Shown: piece after piece, positions 8,861 to 17,340 of the stretch
Numbering within the stretch: position 1 is the stretch's first letter
How the letters are laid out: each line of letters opens with the position of its first letter
Origin: Thioclava nitratireducens
GTDB lineage: Bacteria; Pseudomonadota; Alphaproteobacteria; Rhodobacterales; Rhodobacteraceae
Direction of reading: 5' to 3'
DNA: 64,000 bases
Assembly: GCF_001940525.2 (NCBI RefSeq)
Contig: NZ_CP019437.1
Location: 109,501-173,500 of the forward strand
Notes under the pieces: generated by a model
Seen by the model: only the letters and a program-made list of their open reading frames with translations
What the model was told of the DNA's origin: nothing
Database searches by the model: none
Translations under genes and position numbers: made by a program

Positions 8861-9573
8861 TGACGCGCGGTCTGGAACGGCGTCGGATCCCAGTCGCAGG
8901 CGAAACCGTCGCCATCGGGATCGAGGTTCAGCCGGTCTTTCTGCGGCCCGCCTGCGGAGAGGAAGGCGCGTTGCGCCTGATCGGCAGAGACGTATTTCGC
9001 GCAGGCCTTGCTCGACGAGGTCAGCTTGATGCCCGAGCGCTTGTAGACCGAGTCGCCCGGACGGTTGGACACCGACAGCGCATAGGCAGCGAGGTTCGGC
9101 CCCGAGCTGTCCTGATTGCTGATCGTGTTCTGCGCGGGCGCGCTGCTCGACGCGGTGGTGTCGAAGTTCGGCGAGCTGGCCATGGTGCTGGAACCGGCAG
9201 TGCTGTTCGACGCGTCGGTCTCCTGCAGCGCGGCCATCGCATCTGCCCCGATCGCGGCGCCGCTATTGTCGCTGCTGTCGGAGCTGGAGGTCGAAGGATT
9301 GTCGCCGATGGTGCCGCCCGCATCGATGGTCGGTGCGGAAAGCGCGTTGGTCGTGCCGGGCGTCGCCGTGCCGGTTGCGTTCAGCGGCGCGCCGGGCGCA
9401 TCGGGGTTGGTCGAGCCGTTGTCGGTCGGCAGGACGCTTTGTGCCGAGGGCGGCACGATGGGCTGGCCGCGCAGTTCGGCCTCGCGACGGGCTTCGGGGC
9501 CGCTGTCGGGGATCGAAGAGATACAGCCCGAGAGGGCCAGAACGCCGCCGAGGATCGCGAGTGCCTGTTTCAT
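8857..9573 (-). CDS. Excalibur-domain lipoprotein
   Basis: A 238-residue protein with a lipoprotein signal (LALSGC lipobox near residue 17). A long low-complexity Ser/Thr/Asn/Ala linker (about residues 40-165) follows, then a C-terminal excalibur calcium-binding motif LDPDGDGFACDWDP. The linker suits an envelope-spanning tether. It starts 1 bp after the gatA stop and overlaps the amidase gene, so it sits in the gatCA transcription unit. The function is inferred only from the domain. Confidence 0.82.
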   Translation of the reverse strand: MKQALAILGGVLALSGCISSIPDSGPEARREAELRGQPIVPPSAQSVLPTDNGSTNPDAPGAPLNATGTATPGTTNALSAPTIDAGGTIGDNPSTSSSDSSDNSGAAIGADAMAALQETDASNSTAGSSTMASSPNFDTTASSSAPAQNTISNQDSSGPNLAAYALSVSNRPGDSVYKRSGIKLTSSSKACAKYVSADQAQRAFLSAGGPQKDRLNLDPDGDGFACDWDPTPFQTARQ

Positions 9574-9574
9574 G

Positions 9575-11053
9575 TTACCACCATTTCTCCGGTTTGGCCG
9601 AGAAGCCCGCGGCCTGTTCGAGGACGTGGGCGTGGTTCAGCAGATCGCCCTCTTCCCAGGGCCGCCCGATGAGTTGCAGCCCCAGCGGAAGGCCCTTGCT
9701 GTCCAGCCCGCACGGCACCGAAACGCCGGGAAGGCCTGCAAGGTTCACCGTCACGGTGAACACATCCTGCATATACATCTCGACCGGATCGGCGCCGTCC
9801 ATCTCGCCCAGACCGAAAGCGGCAGACGGGGTGGCAGGCGTCAGGATCGAATCGATGCCCTGCGCGAAAACTTCTTCGAAGTCGCGCTTGATCAAGGCGC
9901 GCACTTTCCGGGCGCGGTTGTAATAGGCGTCATAGAAGCCTGCCGACAACACATAGGTGCCGATCATCACGCGACGCTGCACCTCGGGGCCGAAGCCTTC
10001 GGCGCGGGTCTTCTCGTACATGTCGACGATGCCCTCGCCTGCCGCGAGCTTGGCGCGGTGGCCGTAGCGCACGCCATCATAGCGCGCGAGGTTCGACGAG
10101 GCTTCCGCGGGAGCCACGACGTAATAGGCGGGCAGCGCGTATTTCGTATGCGGCAGCGAGATATCGACGATCTCGGCCCCCGCATCTTTCATCATCGCGA
10201 TGCCGTCGTCCCAGAGCTTCTGGATCTCGGCGGGCATACCATCGATGCGGTATTCTTTCGGGATACCAATCTTCTTGCCGCGAATGTCGCCGGTCAGCGC
10301 GGCCTCGAAATCCGGGACCGGAATATCGGCGGAGGTCGAATCCTTCGGATCGTGCGAGCACATCGTGCCAAGCATGATCGCCGCGTCGCGCACCGATTTG
10401 GTCATCGGACCCGCCTGATCAAGCGAAGAGGCGAAGGCCACCACACCCCAGCGAGAGACCCGGCCATAGGTCGGCTTGATGCCGACGATGCCGGTGAAGG
10501 CGGCGGGCTGGCGGATCGAGCCGCCGGTATCCGTGCCGGTCGCGGCAAGGCACAGGTCGGCAGCCACAGCCGCGGCCGAACCGCCCGAAGACCCGCCCGG
10601 GGTCAGTTTCCGGTCATCGATCTTCCAGGGGTTCACCGCCGGGCCGTAGCAGGCGGTCTCGTTCGACGAGCCCATCGCGAATTCGTCCATCGACAGCTTG
10701 CCGAGCATCACCGCGCCCGCGTCCCACAGGTTCTGTGTGACGGTGGATTCGTATTCCGGCTTGAACCCGTCGAGGATGTTCGACGCGGCCTGCGTCGCCA
10801 CGCCCTTGGTCGCGAAAAGATCCTTGATCCCCAGCGGGATGCCGCACATCGCGGGCGCGTCGCCCGACTTGATGCGCGCATCGGCGGCCTTGGCCTGCTC
10901 CAGCGCGATCTCAGGGGTCTTGTGCACGTAGGCATTCAGCGCGCCTGCGCCTTCGATTTCGCCCAGGCAGGCCTCGGTCAGCTCGACCGAAGTCACATCG
11001 CCCTTCTTGAGCGCATCGCGCGCGTCGGCAATCGTCAGTTTGTTCAGGCTCAT
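9575..11053 (-). CDS. gatA: Glutamyl/aspartyl-tRNA amidotransferase subunit A
   Basis: A 492-residue amidase-signature enzyme that releases ammonia from glutamine for the GatCAB transamidation of mischarged Glu-tRNA(Gln) and Asp-tRNA(Asn). The Lys-cisSer-Ser triad is visible as K77 (GIKDLF), S155 (TPGGSSGGS) and S179 (DTGGSIRQP). The start overlaps the gatC stop by 4 bp. gatB is not in the window. Confidence 0.97.
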   Translation of the reverse strand: MSLNKLTIADARDALKKGDVTSVELTEACLGEIEGAGALNAYVHKTPEIALEQAKAADARIKSGDAPAMCGIPLGIKDLFATKGVATQAASNILDGFKPEYESTVTQNLWDAGAVMLGKLSMDEFAMGSSNETACYGPAVNPWKIDDRKLTPGGSSGGSAAAVAADLCLAATGTDTGGSIRQPAAFTGIVGIKPTYGRVSRWGVVAFASSLDQAGPMTKSVRDAAIMLGTMCSHDPKDSTSADIPVPDFEAALTGDIRGKKIGIPKEYRIDGMPAEIQKLWDDGIAMMKDAGAEIVDISLPHTKYALPAYYVVAPAEASSNLARYDGVRYGHRAKLAAGEGIVDMYEKTRAEGFGPEVQRRVMIGTYVLSAGFYDAYYNRARKVRALIKRDFEEVFAQGIDSILTPATPSAAFGLGEMDGADPVEMYMQDVFTVTVNLAGLPGVSVPCGLDSKGLPLGLQLIGRPWEEGDLLNHAHVLEQAAGFSAKPEKWW

Positions 11054-11337
11054 TCGACCACCTTCGGCACGGCAAAGAAGCCCTCGCGGGCATCGGGGGC
11101 GTTCTTGAGGATTTTCTCGGGATAACCGCCATCGGTCACCTCGTCGACGCGGCGCTTGAGGCGCATCGGCGTCACGGAGGTCATCGGCTCGACGCCCTCA
11201 ACGTCGACCTCGTTGAGCTGCTCCATGAAGGTCAGGATGCTGGAGAGTTCCTGCGCGAGTTCGGGCAGATGGTCTTCGGGCACCCGGATCCGGGCCAGAT
11301 GCGCCACTTTGCGGGCGGTGTCGATATCGATGGACAT
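11050..11337 (-). CDS. gatC: Glutamyl/aspartyl-tRNA amidotransferase subunit C
   Basis: A 95-residue GatC that wraps the GatA/GatB interface. The N-terminal [21 protein letters not shown] and the central [11 protein letters not shown] are family hallmarks, and the length is normal. It is the first gene of the gatC-gatA-lipoprotein-amidase unit. The 181-bp gap to the plus-strand UPF0173 gene must contain both promoters; I see no clear operator in it. Confidence 0.95.
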   Translation of the reverse strand: MSIDIDTARKVAHLARIRVPEDHLPELAQELSSILTFMEQLNEVDVEGVEPMTSVTPMRLKRRVDEVTDGGYPEKILKNAPDAREGFFAVPKVVE

Positions 11338-11518
11338 GTGCTTCTCCGCTTGTCTTGGAAGGCGGTTTAGCCCGAGCCACTGGGGCTTTCAAGCGCCGCG
11401 CCCCGGCATCGGCGCGCCCCTGCCCTGTCCCACGCGAATTTGCGTGCTAATCTTGGAACATGCGCAGGGCTTATACGTCACCCTGTCACAACCGAAGTGC
11501 CTAACGGAGGAAATCCAT

Positions 11519-12211
11519 ATGAAACTCATCTGGCTCGGCCATTCCGGCTTCCGCATCGAAACCGGCGACGCCGTGATCCTGCTCGATCCGTTCCTCACCG
11601 GCTCGCCGGTCTTTCCCGACGACAAGCGCGGCGAGGCGATCGAGGGTGCGACGCATCTGCTGCTGACCCACGGCCACGGCGATCACGCTTCGGACGCGGT
11701 GCCGATCGCGAAGGAACTGGATATCCCGATCTACTGCATCCACGAGCTGTCGATCATGCTCGGGGCCGAGGGGGCCGAGACGGTCGGTTTCGGCAAGGGC
11801 GGCACGGTCGATCTGGGCGGTGTGAAGGTCACGATGGTGAACGCGACCCATTCCGCCTCGGTCGATTACAAGGACGGCAACCCGGCCTATGCGGGCCAGC
11901 CCGCGGGCTTCATGATCGAGGCCGAGGGCCACACGATCTACGTCAGCGGCGATACCGACATCATGGCCGACATGGACTGGATGGGTGAACTGCACAATCC
12001 CGATATCGGCATCCTCGCGGCGGGCGGCCATTTCACGATGGACATGAAGCGCGCGGCCTGGGCGTCGAAGAAGTATTTCAACTTCAAGACGGTCATCCCC
12101 TGCCACTACAAGACCTTCGATGCGCTGGAGCAATCCGCGCAGGCGCTGATCGACGGTCTGCCGGGGGTGGATGTCATCGAACCCGAGATGCTCAAAGCGA
12201 TCGAAATATAA
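11519..12211 (+). CDS. UPF0173-family metal-dependent hydrolase (MBL fold)
   Basis: A 230-residue metallo-beta-lactamase-fold protein of the UPF0173 group. The metal motif HGHGDH is at residues 51-56, with further ligands in NATHSAS and SGDTD. The ATG at 11519 is chosen because ACGGAGGAAATCC lies directly upstream; upstream in-frame sequence has no such site and no family similarity. The substrate is unknown for the family. Confidence 0.9.
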   Translation: MKLIWLGHSGFRIETGDAVILLDPFLTGSPVFPDDKRGEAIEGATHLLLTHGHGDHASDAVPIAKELDIPIYCIHELSIMLGAEGAETVGFGKGGTVDLGGVKVTMVNATHSASVDYKDGNPAYAGQPAGFMIEAEGHTIYVSGDTDIMADMDWMGELHNPDIGILAAGGHFTMDMKRAAWASKKYFNFKTVIPCHYKTFDALEQSAQALIDGLPGVDVIEPEMLKAIEI

Positions 12212-12298
12212 GCTGCAGCCCGCCGGGCGAGGGCTGGCTTTGCTTGCAGCCTGAAGCCCGGCGCGCTAGCTTCTCGCCCGGATCGGGAGGCCGAATAG

Positions 12299-12667
12299 AT
12301 GTCAGACTTACTGTCCTTCAAGGAGATGTGCGAGCGGTTCGACGTGACCCCGCGCACGCTGCGCTATTACGAGTATATCGAGCTTCTCAATCCCCAGAAG
12401 GAAGGCCGCTCGCGCTATTACGGCCCGCGCGAAATCGCGCGGATGACGTTGATCCTGCGCGGGCGTCGATTTGGCTTCTCGCTCGAGGAGTTGCGCCAAT
12501 GGCTGCTGATCTACGATCAGCAAGGCACCGAAGAGCAGAACCGCGTCTGGGTCGAACTGGCCGACCGGCAGCTTGACGTGCTGACGCGACAACGCGAAGA
12601 ATTGGACGCGGCAATCGACGACCTCCGACAATTGCGTGATCAGGTTCAGGACACTCTTGATTCTTGA
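12299..12667 (+). CDS. MerR-family transcriptional regulator (first paralogue)
   Basis: A 122-residue regulator with an N-terminal winged HTH (FKEMCERFDVTPRTLRYYEYIELL) and a long C-terminal dimerisation helix ending TRQREELDAAIDDLRQLRDQ. It has no C-terminal cysteine pair, so it is not a metal sensor. It is closely similar to the product of 12907-13302, and the pair flanks the beta-oxidation block. LiuR-type MerR proteins control branched-chain amino acid and acyl-CoA catabolism in other proteobacteria, and a similar role is likely here. A GGGAGG ribosome-binding site is present. Confidence 0.87.
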   Translation: MSDLLSFKEMCERFDVTPRTLRYYEYIELLNPQKEGRSRYYGPREIARMTLILRGRRFGFSLEELRQWLLIYDQQGTEEQNRVWVELADRQLDVLTRQREELDAAIDDLRQLRDQVQDTLDS

Positions 12668-12756
12668 GCCTGAAATGCATTCCTTAACGTCAGCGAGGTC
12701 GTGTGAACGCCTTGTGAGCTTGACGATTATGGCCAGTTTCGACGAAAGAAACTTGC

Positions 12757-12772
12757 TTTACCGTACGGTAAA
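12757..12772. promoter_or_regulatory. Perfect 16-bp palindrome upstream of the second MerR gene
   Basis: TTTACCGTACGGTAAA is a perfect even palindrome in the 239-bp gap before the MerR gene at 12907. It is AT-rich at its ends, like MerR-class and LiuR-class operators. A further near-palindrome, TGACATTACGTCA, follows at 12780-12792. This is a candidate operator; binding is inferred. Confidence 0.55.
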
Positions 12773-12811
12773 AATTCCCTGACATTACGTCATTGGATTC
12801 GTGACGCCACG

Positions 12812-12831
12812 TTACGGTGACGCGAACGTAA
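12812..12831. promoter_or_regulatory. Candidate MerR-regulon operator (TTACG-N10-CGTAA)
   Basis: The sequence TTACGGTGACGCGAACGTAA forms a dyad with 5-bp arms and a 10-bp spacer, about 75 bp upstream of the MerR start at 12907. Its last 15 bases (GTGACGCGAACGTAA, 12817-12831) recur exactly, inverted, at 16647-16661 in front of the GST-thiolase-fadJ unit. That points to one regulator for both promoters, most simply the MerR protein itself. Confidence 0.6.
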
Positions 12832-12906
12832 AGAAGTCTTGTATTGTGACTGCGGACAGACGATCTGCCGCGTCGCATTACGCAAAGGAAACGCGAGGCA
12901 GAGAGT

Positions 12907-13302
12907 ATGACCGACACAGTAATGACGATCCGCGAGATGTGCGATGCCTTCGAGGTGACCCCGCGCACCCTGCGGTTCTACGAAAGCAAGGAGTTGCTGT
13001 TTCCCATTCGCGAGGGACAGAAACGGCTGTTTACGCGGCGCGACCGCGCCCGGCTGAAACTGATCCTGCGCGGCAAACGTTTCGGGTTTTCGCTGGAGGA
13101 TATCCGCCAGCTGCTGGACCTCTACGAGATGGGCGACAAGCAGAAGACGCAGCTGAACGAGACGATCAAGCTCGCACAGCAACGTCTGGAGGAAATGACG
13201 CGCCAACGCGAGGAACTGGGTCAGGCGATCGACGAACTGGCCAGTCAGATCGAGTGGGCGGAGAAGGAACTGGAGAAGGCGCGCCACGACGACGCGGCCT
13301 GA
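12907..13302 (+). CDS. MerR-family transcriptional regulator (second paralogue)
   Basis: A 131-residue MerR protein with the HTH segment IREMCDAFEVTPRTLRFYESKELL and a C-terminal coiled coil rich in Glu/Lys. No cysteines suit metal binding. It lies 26 bp upstream of the acyl-CoA dehydrogenase gene and is probably cotranscribed with it, so it likely senses an acyl-CoA and is autoregulated through the dyads at 12757-12831. The paralogue at 12299 shares the same HTH core. Confidence 0.88.
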   Translation: MTDTVMTIREMCDAFEVTPRTLRFYESKELLFPIREGQKRLFTRRDRARLKLILRGKRFGFSLEDIRQLLDLYEMGDKQKTQLNETIKLAQQRLEEMTRQREELGQAIDELASQIEWAEKELEKARHDDAA

Positions 13303-13328
13303 TCCGCGACGACTAAAGGGAGCGAACC

Positions 13329-15104
13329 ATGTCGAGCTTTATCGCCAACACCAAAGACATGCAGTTTGTGCTGCATGACCTGCTCAAGGTTTCGGATTCG
13401 GACGTGCCGGGTTACGAAGAAATGGACCGCGACTTCACCGAAGCCGTTCTCGACGCTGCGGGCAAGGTCTCGTCGGAGGTGCTGGCCCCGCTGAACGAGG
13501 TGGGCGACAAGGAAGGCTGCGTGCTCGAAAACGGCGTGGTCCGCACGCCCAAAGGGTTCGACAAGGCGTTCGAGGCGATGAAAGAGGGCGGCTGGACCGC
13601 GCTCGACTGCGATCCTGAATTCGGCGGTCAGGGCATGCCCTACCTGCTGAACTGCGCGGTGGGCGAGATGTTCGTCTCGGCCAACATGGCCTTCAATATG
13701 TACCAGGGCCTGACCCACGGCGCCTATTCGGCGATCCACACCCACGGCACGGACGAGCAGAAGCAGACCTATCTGCCGAAGATGGTCACCTGCGACTGGA
13801 CCGGCACGATGAACCTGACGGAGCCCCATTGCGGCACCGATCTGGGTCTCATGCGCACCAAGGCCGAGCCGCAGGATGATGGCTCCTACGCGATCACCGG
13901 CACCAAGATCTTCATCTCGGCGGGCGATCACGACCTGTCGGATAACGTGATCCACCTTGTGCTGGCGAAAGCGCCGGGCGGTGGCGAAGGCACCAAGGGC
14001 GTCTCGCTCTTCATCGTGCCGAAATTCCTCGTCAACGAGGACGGCTCGCTGGGCGAGCGCAACTCGCTCTCGGTCGGCAAGCTCGAAGAGAAGATGGGCA
14101 TCCACGGCAACGCGACCTGCGTCATGAACTACGACGGCGCGAAGGGCTGGCTGCTGGGCGACCTCCACAAGGGGATGCGCGCGATGTTCACCATGATGAA
14201 CGAAGCGCGTCTCGGCGTCGGTCTTCAGGGCTATGCCGTGGCCGAAGCCGCCTATCAGGAAGCCGTGGCTTACGCGAAGGACCGCATTCAGGGTCGCGAC
14301 GTGACCGGCGTGAAGGCGCCCGAGAAGGCCGCCGATCCGATCATCGTGCACCCGGACGTGCGCCGGATGCTGATGGACCAGAAGAGCTTCGTAGAGGGCG
14401 CCCGCGCCTTCACCTTCTGGGGTGCGCATCTGATCGACCGCTCCCATGGGCTCAACGACGCCGAAGCCGAAGGTCTGATCTCGCTGATGACCCCGGTCAT
14501 CAAGGGCTTCCTTACCGACAAGGGCTTCGAGACCGCCGTCTCCGCGCAGCAGGTCTTCGGTGGCCACGGCTATACCGAAGACTGGCCGATGTCGCAGCAT
14601 GTGCGCGACGCGCGCATCGCGATGATCTACGAGGGCGCCAACGGCATTCAGGCGCTCGACCTCGTGGGCCGCAAGCTCGCAGCCGACGGTGGCAAGCACG
14701 TCATGGCCTTCTTCGAGATGGTCAAGGCAGAGTGCAAGTCGCATGACGACGATGAGCGGATGAAGCCCTTCACCGATGCGCTGAAGAACGCCTCCAAGCA
14801 GCTTCAGACCGCGGGCATGTTCTTCATGCAGAACGGCATGAAAAACCCGAACGCGGCGCTGTCGGGCAGCTATGACTTCATGCACCTGATGGGCCACGTC
14901 TGCCTCGGCCTGATGTGGACGCGGATGGCGAAAGCCGCCTTCACCGCGCTCGACAACGGGGCGTCGGACACCGCCTTCTACGAAGGCAAGATCGCGACGG
15001 GCCGCTACTACATGGCGCGTCAGCTTCCCGCCTGCGCCATGCATCTGGCGCGGATCGAGAGCGGTGCGGACCCGGTCATGGCGCTGACCGACGACCAGTT
15101 CTGA
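13329..15104 (+). CDS. Acyl-CoA dehydrogenase (long form, DmdC-like family)
   Basis: A 591-residue flavoprotein. It has the acyl-CoA dehydrogenase middle domain ([24 protein letters not shown]), the FAD-binding C-terminal helical domain ([42 protein letters not shown]) and an extra C-terminal domain typical of about 590-residue members. These include 3-methylmercaptopropionyl-CoA dehydrogenase DmdC and medium/long-chain enzymes. No DMSP genes lie nearby, so general fatty acyl-CoA oxidation is the safer call. AAGGGAGCG precedes the ATG, and a terminator follows. Confidence 0.9.
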   Translation: MSSFIANTKDMQFVLHDLLKVSDSDVPGYEEMDRDFTEAVLDAAGKVSSEVLAPLNEVGDKEGCVLENGVVRTPKGFDKAFEAMKEGGWTALDCDPEFGGQGMPYLLNCAVGEMFVSANMAFNMYQGLTHGAYSAIHTHGTDEQKQTYLPKMVTCDWTGTMNLTEPHCGTDLGLMRTKAEPQDDGSYAITGTKIFISAGDHDLSDNVIHLVLAKAPGGGEGTKGVSLFIVPKFLVNEDGSLGERNSLSVGKLEEKMGIHGNATCVMNYDGAKGWLLGDLHKGMRAMFTMMNEARLGVGLQGYAVAEAAYQEAVAYAKDRIQGRDVTGVKAPEKAADPIIVHPDVRRMLMDQKSFVEGARAFTFWGAHLIDRSHGLNDAEAEGLISLMTPVIKGFLTDKGFETAVSAQQVFGGHGYTEDWPMSQHVRDARIAMIYEGANGIQALDLVGRKLAADGGKHVMAFFEMVKAECKSHDDDERMKPFTDALKNASKQLQTAGMFFMQNGMKNPNAALSGSYDFMHLMGHVCLGLMWTRMAKAAFTALDNGASDTAFYEGKIATGRYYMARQLPACAMHLARIESGADPVMALTDDQF

Positions 15105-15127
15105 GACGAACGGATGAAACGAAAATG

Positions 15128-15159
15128 AACGGCGGGCCTCGGCCCGCCGTTTCAATTTT
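15128..15159 (+). terminator. Intrinsic terminator after the acyl-CoA dehydrogenase gene
   Basis: A 10-bp GC-rich stem AACGGCGGGC / GCCCGCCGTT (128-137 and 142-151) encloses the loop CTCG and is followed by TCAATTTT. It closes the MerR-acyl-CoA dehydrogenase unit 24 bp after the stop. Confidence 0.75.
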
Positions 15160-15269
15160 CGATCACCGCCATGTCAGGCGAAGTGTAGCGCCGGGCGATT
15201 GTTTTGCGGCCATGCAGGTCTAACCTCGGAATCTCAACCGAGACACGATTCCCGCCGAGCCCCGCTGCC

Positions 15270-15629
15270 ATGTATCTCAATAACGCAGAAACCCACCGCC
15301 GATACGATGCCGCGCTCGCAGAGCTGCGGGCGCGGGGCGTGTTCCGCTCGACCCGTCCTTCCATGGGCGCGCGGGTACTGCATTGGCTGGGCTTCGAGCC
15401 GCGCCCGATTCCCTATCTCGACTGGAAGCAGAACCTGCTGATCTTCGGCGCCGGGTTCGCGGTGGCGCAGCTCCTCGTGGATCATCTGCTGAGCGCGACG
15501 GAGGGCATGTCCTACGCGCCGCATCTGGTAACGCTGGTGATCTCGGCGCTCGCCTTCGGGGCACTGATGGCGCTGTGGCAGATCCACCGCAAGAACAAGC
15601 TCGGGCTGAGCGATTGGGACGACCTCTAG
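15270..15629 (+). CDS. Small membrane protein of unknown function (possibly DUF6404-like)
   Basis: A 119-residue protein. A soluble N-terminus (MYLNNAETHRRYDAALAELRARGVF) is followed by two predicted membrane helices (NLLIFGAGFAVAQLLVDHLL and LVTLVISALAFGALMALW) and a basic C-terminus. The N-terminal 'RYDAALAELRARGVxRS' pattern recalls small Rhodobacterales proteins annotated as DUF6404; I am not sure of that assignment. The start at 15270 drops an arginine-rich extension that looks non-coding. Confidence 0.65.
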   Translation: MYLNNAETHRRYDAALAELRARGVFRSTRPSMGARVLHWLGFEPRPIPYLDWKQNLLIFGAGFAVAQLLVDHLLSATEGMSYAPHLVTLVISALAFGALMALWQIHRKNKLGLSDWDDL

Positions 15630-15744
15630 GCGCGGTCCCGATGCTTGGCTTCGGAGCACGGGCGGTCTGGCCAGCGCGCAGGTTTCTTCCTAAGCTGCGC
15701 GCAACCTGACGCGCCTTCCCGCGCTACATTGCCCCGGAGCCTGA

Positions 15745-15957
15745 ATGCCCAAACGACTGCGCCTGACCCGTCGCTTTCCCGTCGCCATGACCAATGACGC
15801 CTATCGCAGCCTCAACCGCTTCGCGCAGGAGGCGGAAATCACGCCCGACGAAGCGCTGACCTTCCTGTTCGAGCATTTCAACTCCGTCACCCACGAGGAA
15901 AATCTCAACCACCGCCTGCGGCTGTTCAAGGCCGAGCTTGGCGAGCGCAAAGCCTGA
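15745..15957 (+). CDS. Conserved-looking small hypothetical protein
   Basis: A 70-residue basic protein (MPKRLRLTRRFPVAMTNDAYRSLNRFAQEAEITPDEALTFLFEHF in two helices, split here by a turn at ITPD). The arrangement basic strand-helix-turn-helix with 'AYRSLNRFAQEAEITPDEALTFLF' resembles a ribbon-helix-helix regulator, but this is only a shape argument. It ends 16 bp before the periplasmic protein gene, whose ribosome-binding site (AAAGGA) lies just after this stop, so the two may be cotranscribed. Confidence 0.55.
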   Translation: MPKRLRLTRRFPVAMTNDAYRSLNRFAQEAEITPDEALTFLFEHFNSVTHEENLNHRLRLFKAELGERKA

Positions 15958-15973
15958 TTTCGAAAGGACATCC

Positions 15974-16510
15974 ATGACCCGCCTGTCTCTCGCTTTCGCT
16001 GTCGCATCCCTTGCCGTCTCGGCCCTGCCCGCCTTTGCCTTCGACTCCGCCGACCGCAACGCTGTCACGCAGGAGGTCGCGGGCTTCACCAAGGCGGTGG
16101 AAGAGAAGGACTACTCGGTCTTCTTCGACACGGTGCCGCCGAAGATGATGCAGGCCATCGCGGATCAGACGGGCGTACCGAAAGAGCAGCTCGAAGAGAT
16201 CATGCGCAAGCAGATCAACGACGCGATGGCCTCGGTCACGATCGACGAGTTCGAGATGAACACCAACGAAATGAAGACCGGCGAGACGTCTTCGGGCCGG
16301 GCCTATGCGCAGATTCCGACATCGACGGTGATGGAGGTGCCCGATATGGGCAAGGTGCGCTCGACCAATACCACGCTGGCGCTGCAGGATGGCGAGGAAT
16401 GGTATCTTGTGCGCATCGACAGCCCGACGCAGATCGCGGTATTGCGCAAGGTGTATCCCGATTTCGAAGGAATCGAGTTTCCCAAGGGAACGATGCAGGC
16501 GGTGCGCTAA
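15974..16510 (+). CDS. Exported protein of unknown function
   Basis: A 178-residue protein with a clear Sec signal peptide (MTRLSLAFAVASLAVSALPAFA, cleavage after AFA). The mature part, about 155 residues, has no cysteines and has an alternating helix/strand look similar to NTF2-like or DUF-type periplasmic proteins. No function can be assigned. The ATG at 15974 is preferred to an upstream in-frame start because AAAGGACATCC precedes it and the signal peptide then begins at residue 1. Confidence 0.7.
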   Translation: MTRLSLAFAVASLAVSALPAFAFDSADRNAVTQEVAGFTKAVEEKDYSVFFDTVPPKMMQAIADQTGVPKEQLEEIMRKQINDAMASVTIDEFEMNTNEMKTGETSSGRAYAQIPTSTVMEVPDMGKVRSTNTTLALQDGEEWYLVRIDSPTQIAVLRKVYPDFEGIEFPKGTMQAVR

Positions 16511-16598
16511 CCGCGCCGCTCCTCTCGCTTTTTCCGTGCTTTCCGTTCACGTCCGTTCACCTCTCGCAACGGAACGTCACCCTCTCCCTCGCGTTGGA

Positions 16599-16626
16599 CG
16601 CAACGTCGTGATCGAATGACGTTGCG
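16599..16626. promoter_or_regulatory. 28-bp dyad upstream of the GST gene
   Basis: CGCAACGTC (16599-16607) and its exact inverse GACGTTGCG (16618-16626) are separated by 10 bp. This is a long-spaced dyad of the kind bound by MerR-class dimers. Two direct copies of TCCGTTCAC (16542-16550 and 16552-16560) lie further upstream. It is a candidate control region for the GST-thiolase-fadJ unit. Confidence 0.5.
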
Positions 16627-16646
16627 GCGGAATGCCCACGAGGGGC

Positions 16647-16661
16647 TTACGTTCGCGTCAC
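16647..16661. promoter_or_regulatory. Shared MerR-regulon site, inverted copy
   Basis: TTACGTTCGCGTCAC is the exact reverse complement of 12817-12831. It lies 43 bp upstream of the GST start. A 15-bp identity between two promoters 3.8 kb apart, both facing beta-oxidation genes, is unlikely to be chance. Confidence 0.6.
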
Positions 16662-16704
16662 TTAGGGGCCAGATTGGCATCGTGATCAGGGAGGACCGCA
16701 ACGA

Positions 16705-17331
16705 ATGGCGGCACAACTTTATTGCTTCGGAGAGTCGGGGAACGCGTACAAGGCGGCGCTGACGATGGAATTGGCGGGCTACGACTGGGAGCCGGTCTAT
16801 GTCGATTTCTTCAACGGCGAGGCGCGCAGCGCCGAATACCAGGCGCTGAACGAAATGGCCGAGGCGCCCGTCTTCAAAGAGGGCGACCTGACCCTGTCGC
16901 AATCCTGCGTCATCCAACTTCACATCGCGGAGCAGACCGGCAAATTCCTCGCCGAGGACCGCAACGAAATGCTGCGCTGGATGTTCTGGGATGCGCAGAA
17001 AGGCTCGGGCCAGCAAGGCGGGTTGCGCTTCCTGATGAACTTCCTGCCCGAAGACAAGCGTCCGCAAGAGGCGATCGGCTGGCTCAAGGGCCGCGTGCTG
17101 ACCGCGATCAAGACGCTGGAGAAACACATGGAGGGTCGCGACTGGGTCGTCGGCGACCAGCCCAGCTTGGCCGATTTCGCCTGCTGCGGCTATCTCTACT
17201 ACCCCGAGCCCTTTGGGTTCGACCGCAAGGAATTCCCCAATATCGACCGTTGGCTGGATGGCATTGCTGCCCTGCCCGGTTGGAAACACCCCTATGATTT
17301 GATGCCCGGCAATCCTTCCGACCGGGCGTGA
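16705..17331 (+). CDS. Glutathione S-transferase family protein
   Basis: A 208-residue protein with an N-terminal thioredoxin-like GST domain (QLYCFGESGNAYKAALTMELAG, then the FNG and LTLSQSCVIQLHIAE turns) and a C-terminal all-helical domain (VVGDQPSLADFACCGYLYYP). The substrate is unknown. It is the first gene of a unit with thiolase (9 bp downstream) and fadJ, an arrangement typical of Rhodobacterales beta-oxidation clusters, so it may handle reactive acyl or enoyl intermediates. Confidence 0.88.
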   Translation: MAAQLYCFGESGNAYKAALTMELAGYDWEPVYVDFFNGEARSAEYQALNEMAEAPVFKEGDLTLSQSCVIQLHIAEQTGKFLAEDRNEMLRWMFWDAQKGSGQQGGLRFLMNFLPEDKRPQEAIGWLKGRVLTAIKTLEKHMEGRDWVVGDQPSLADFACCGYLYYPEPFGFDRKEFPNIDRWLDGIAALPGWKHPYDLMPGNPSDRA

Positions 17332-17340
17332 GGAGGAACC

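Noticed and set aside
13245..15155. A 636-codon minus-strand frame over the acyl-CoA dehydrogenase gene
   Set aside because: Antisense shadow of a conserved enzyme; His/Arg-rich and without domain similarity.
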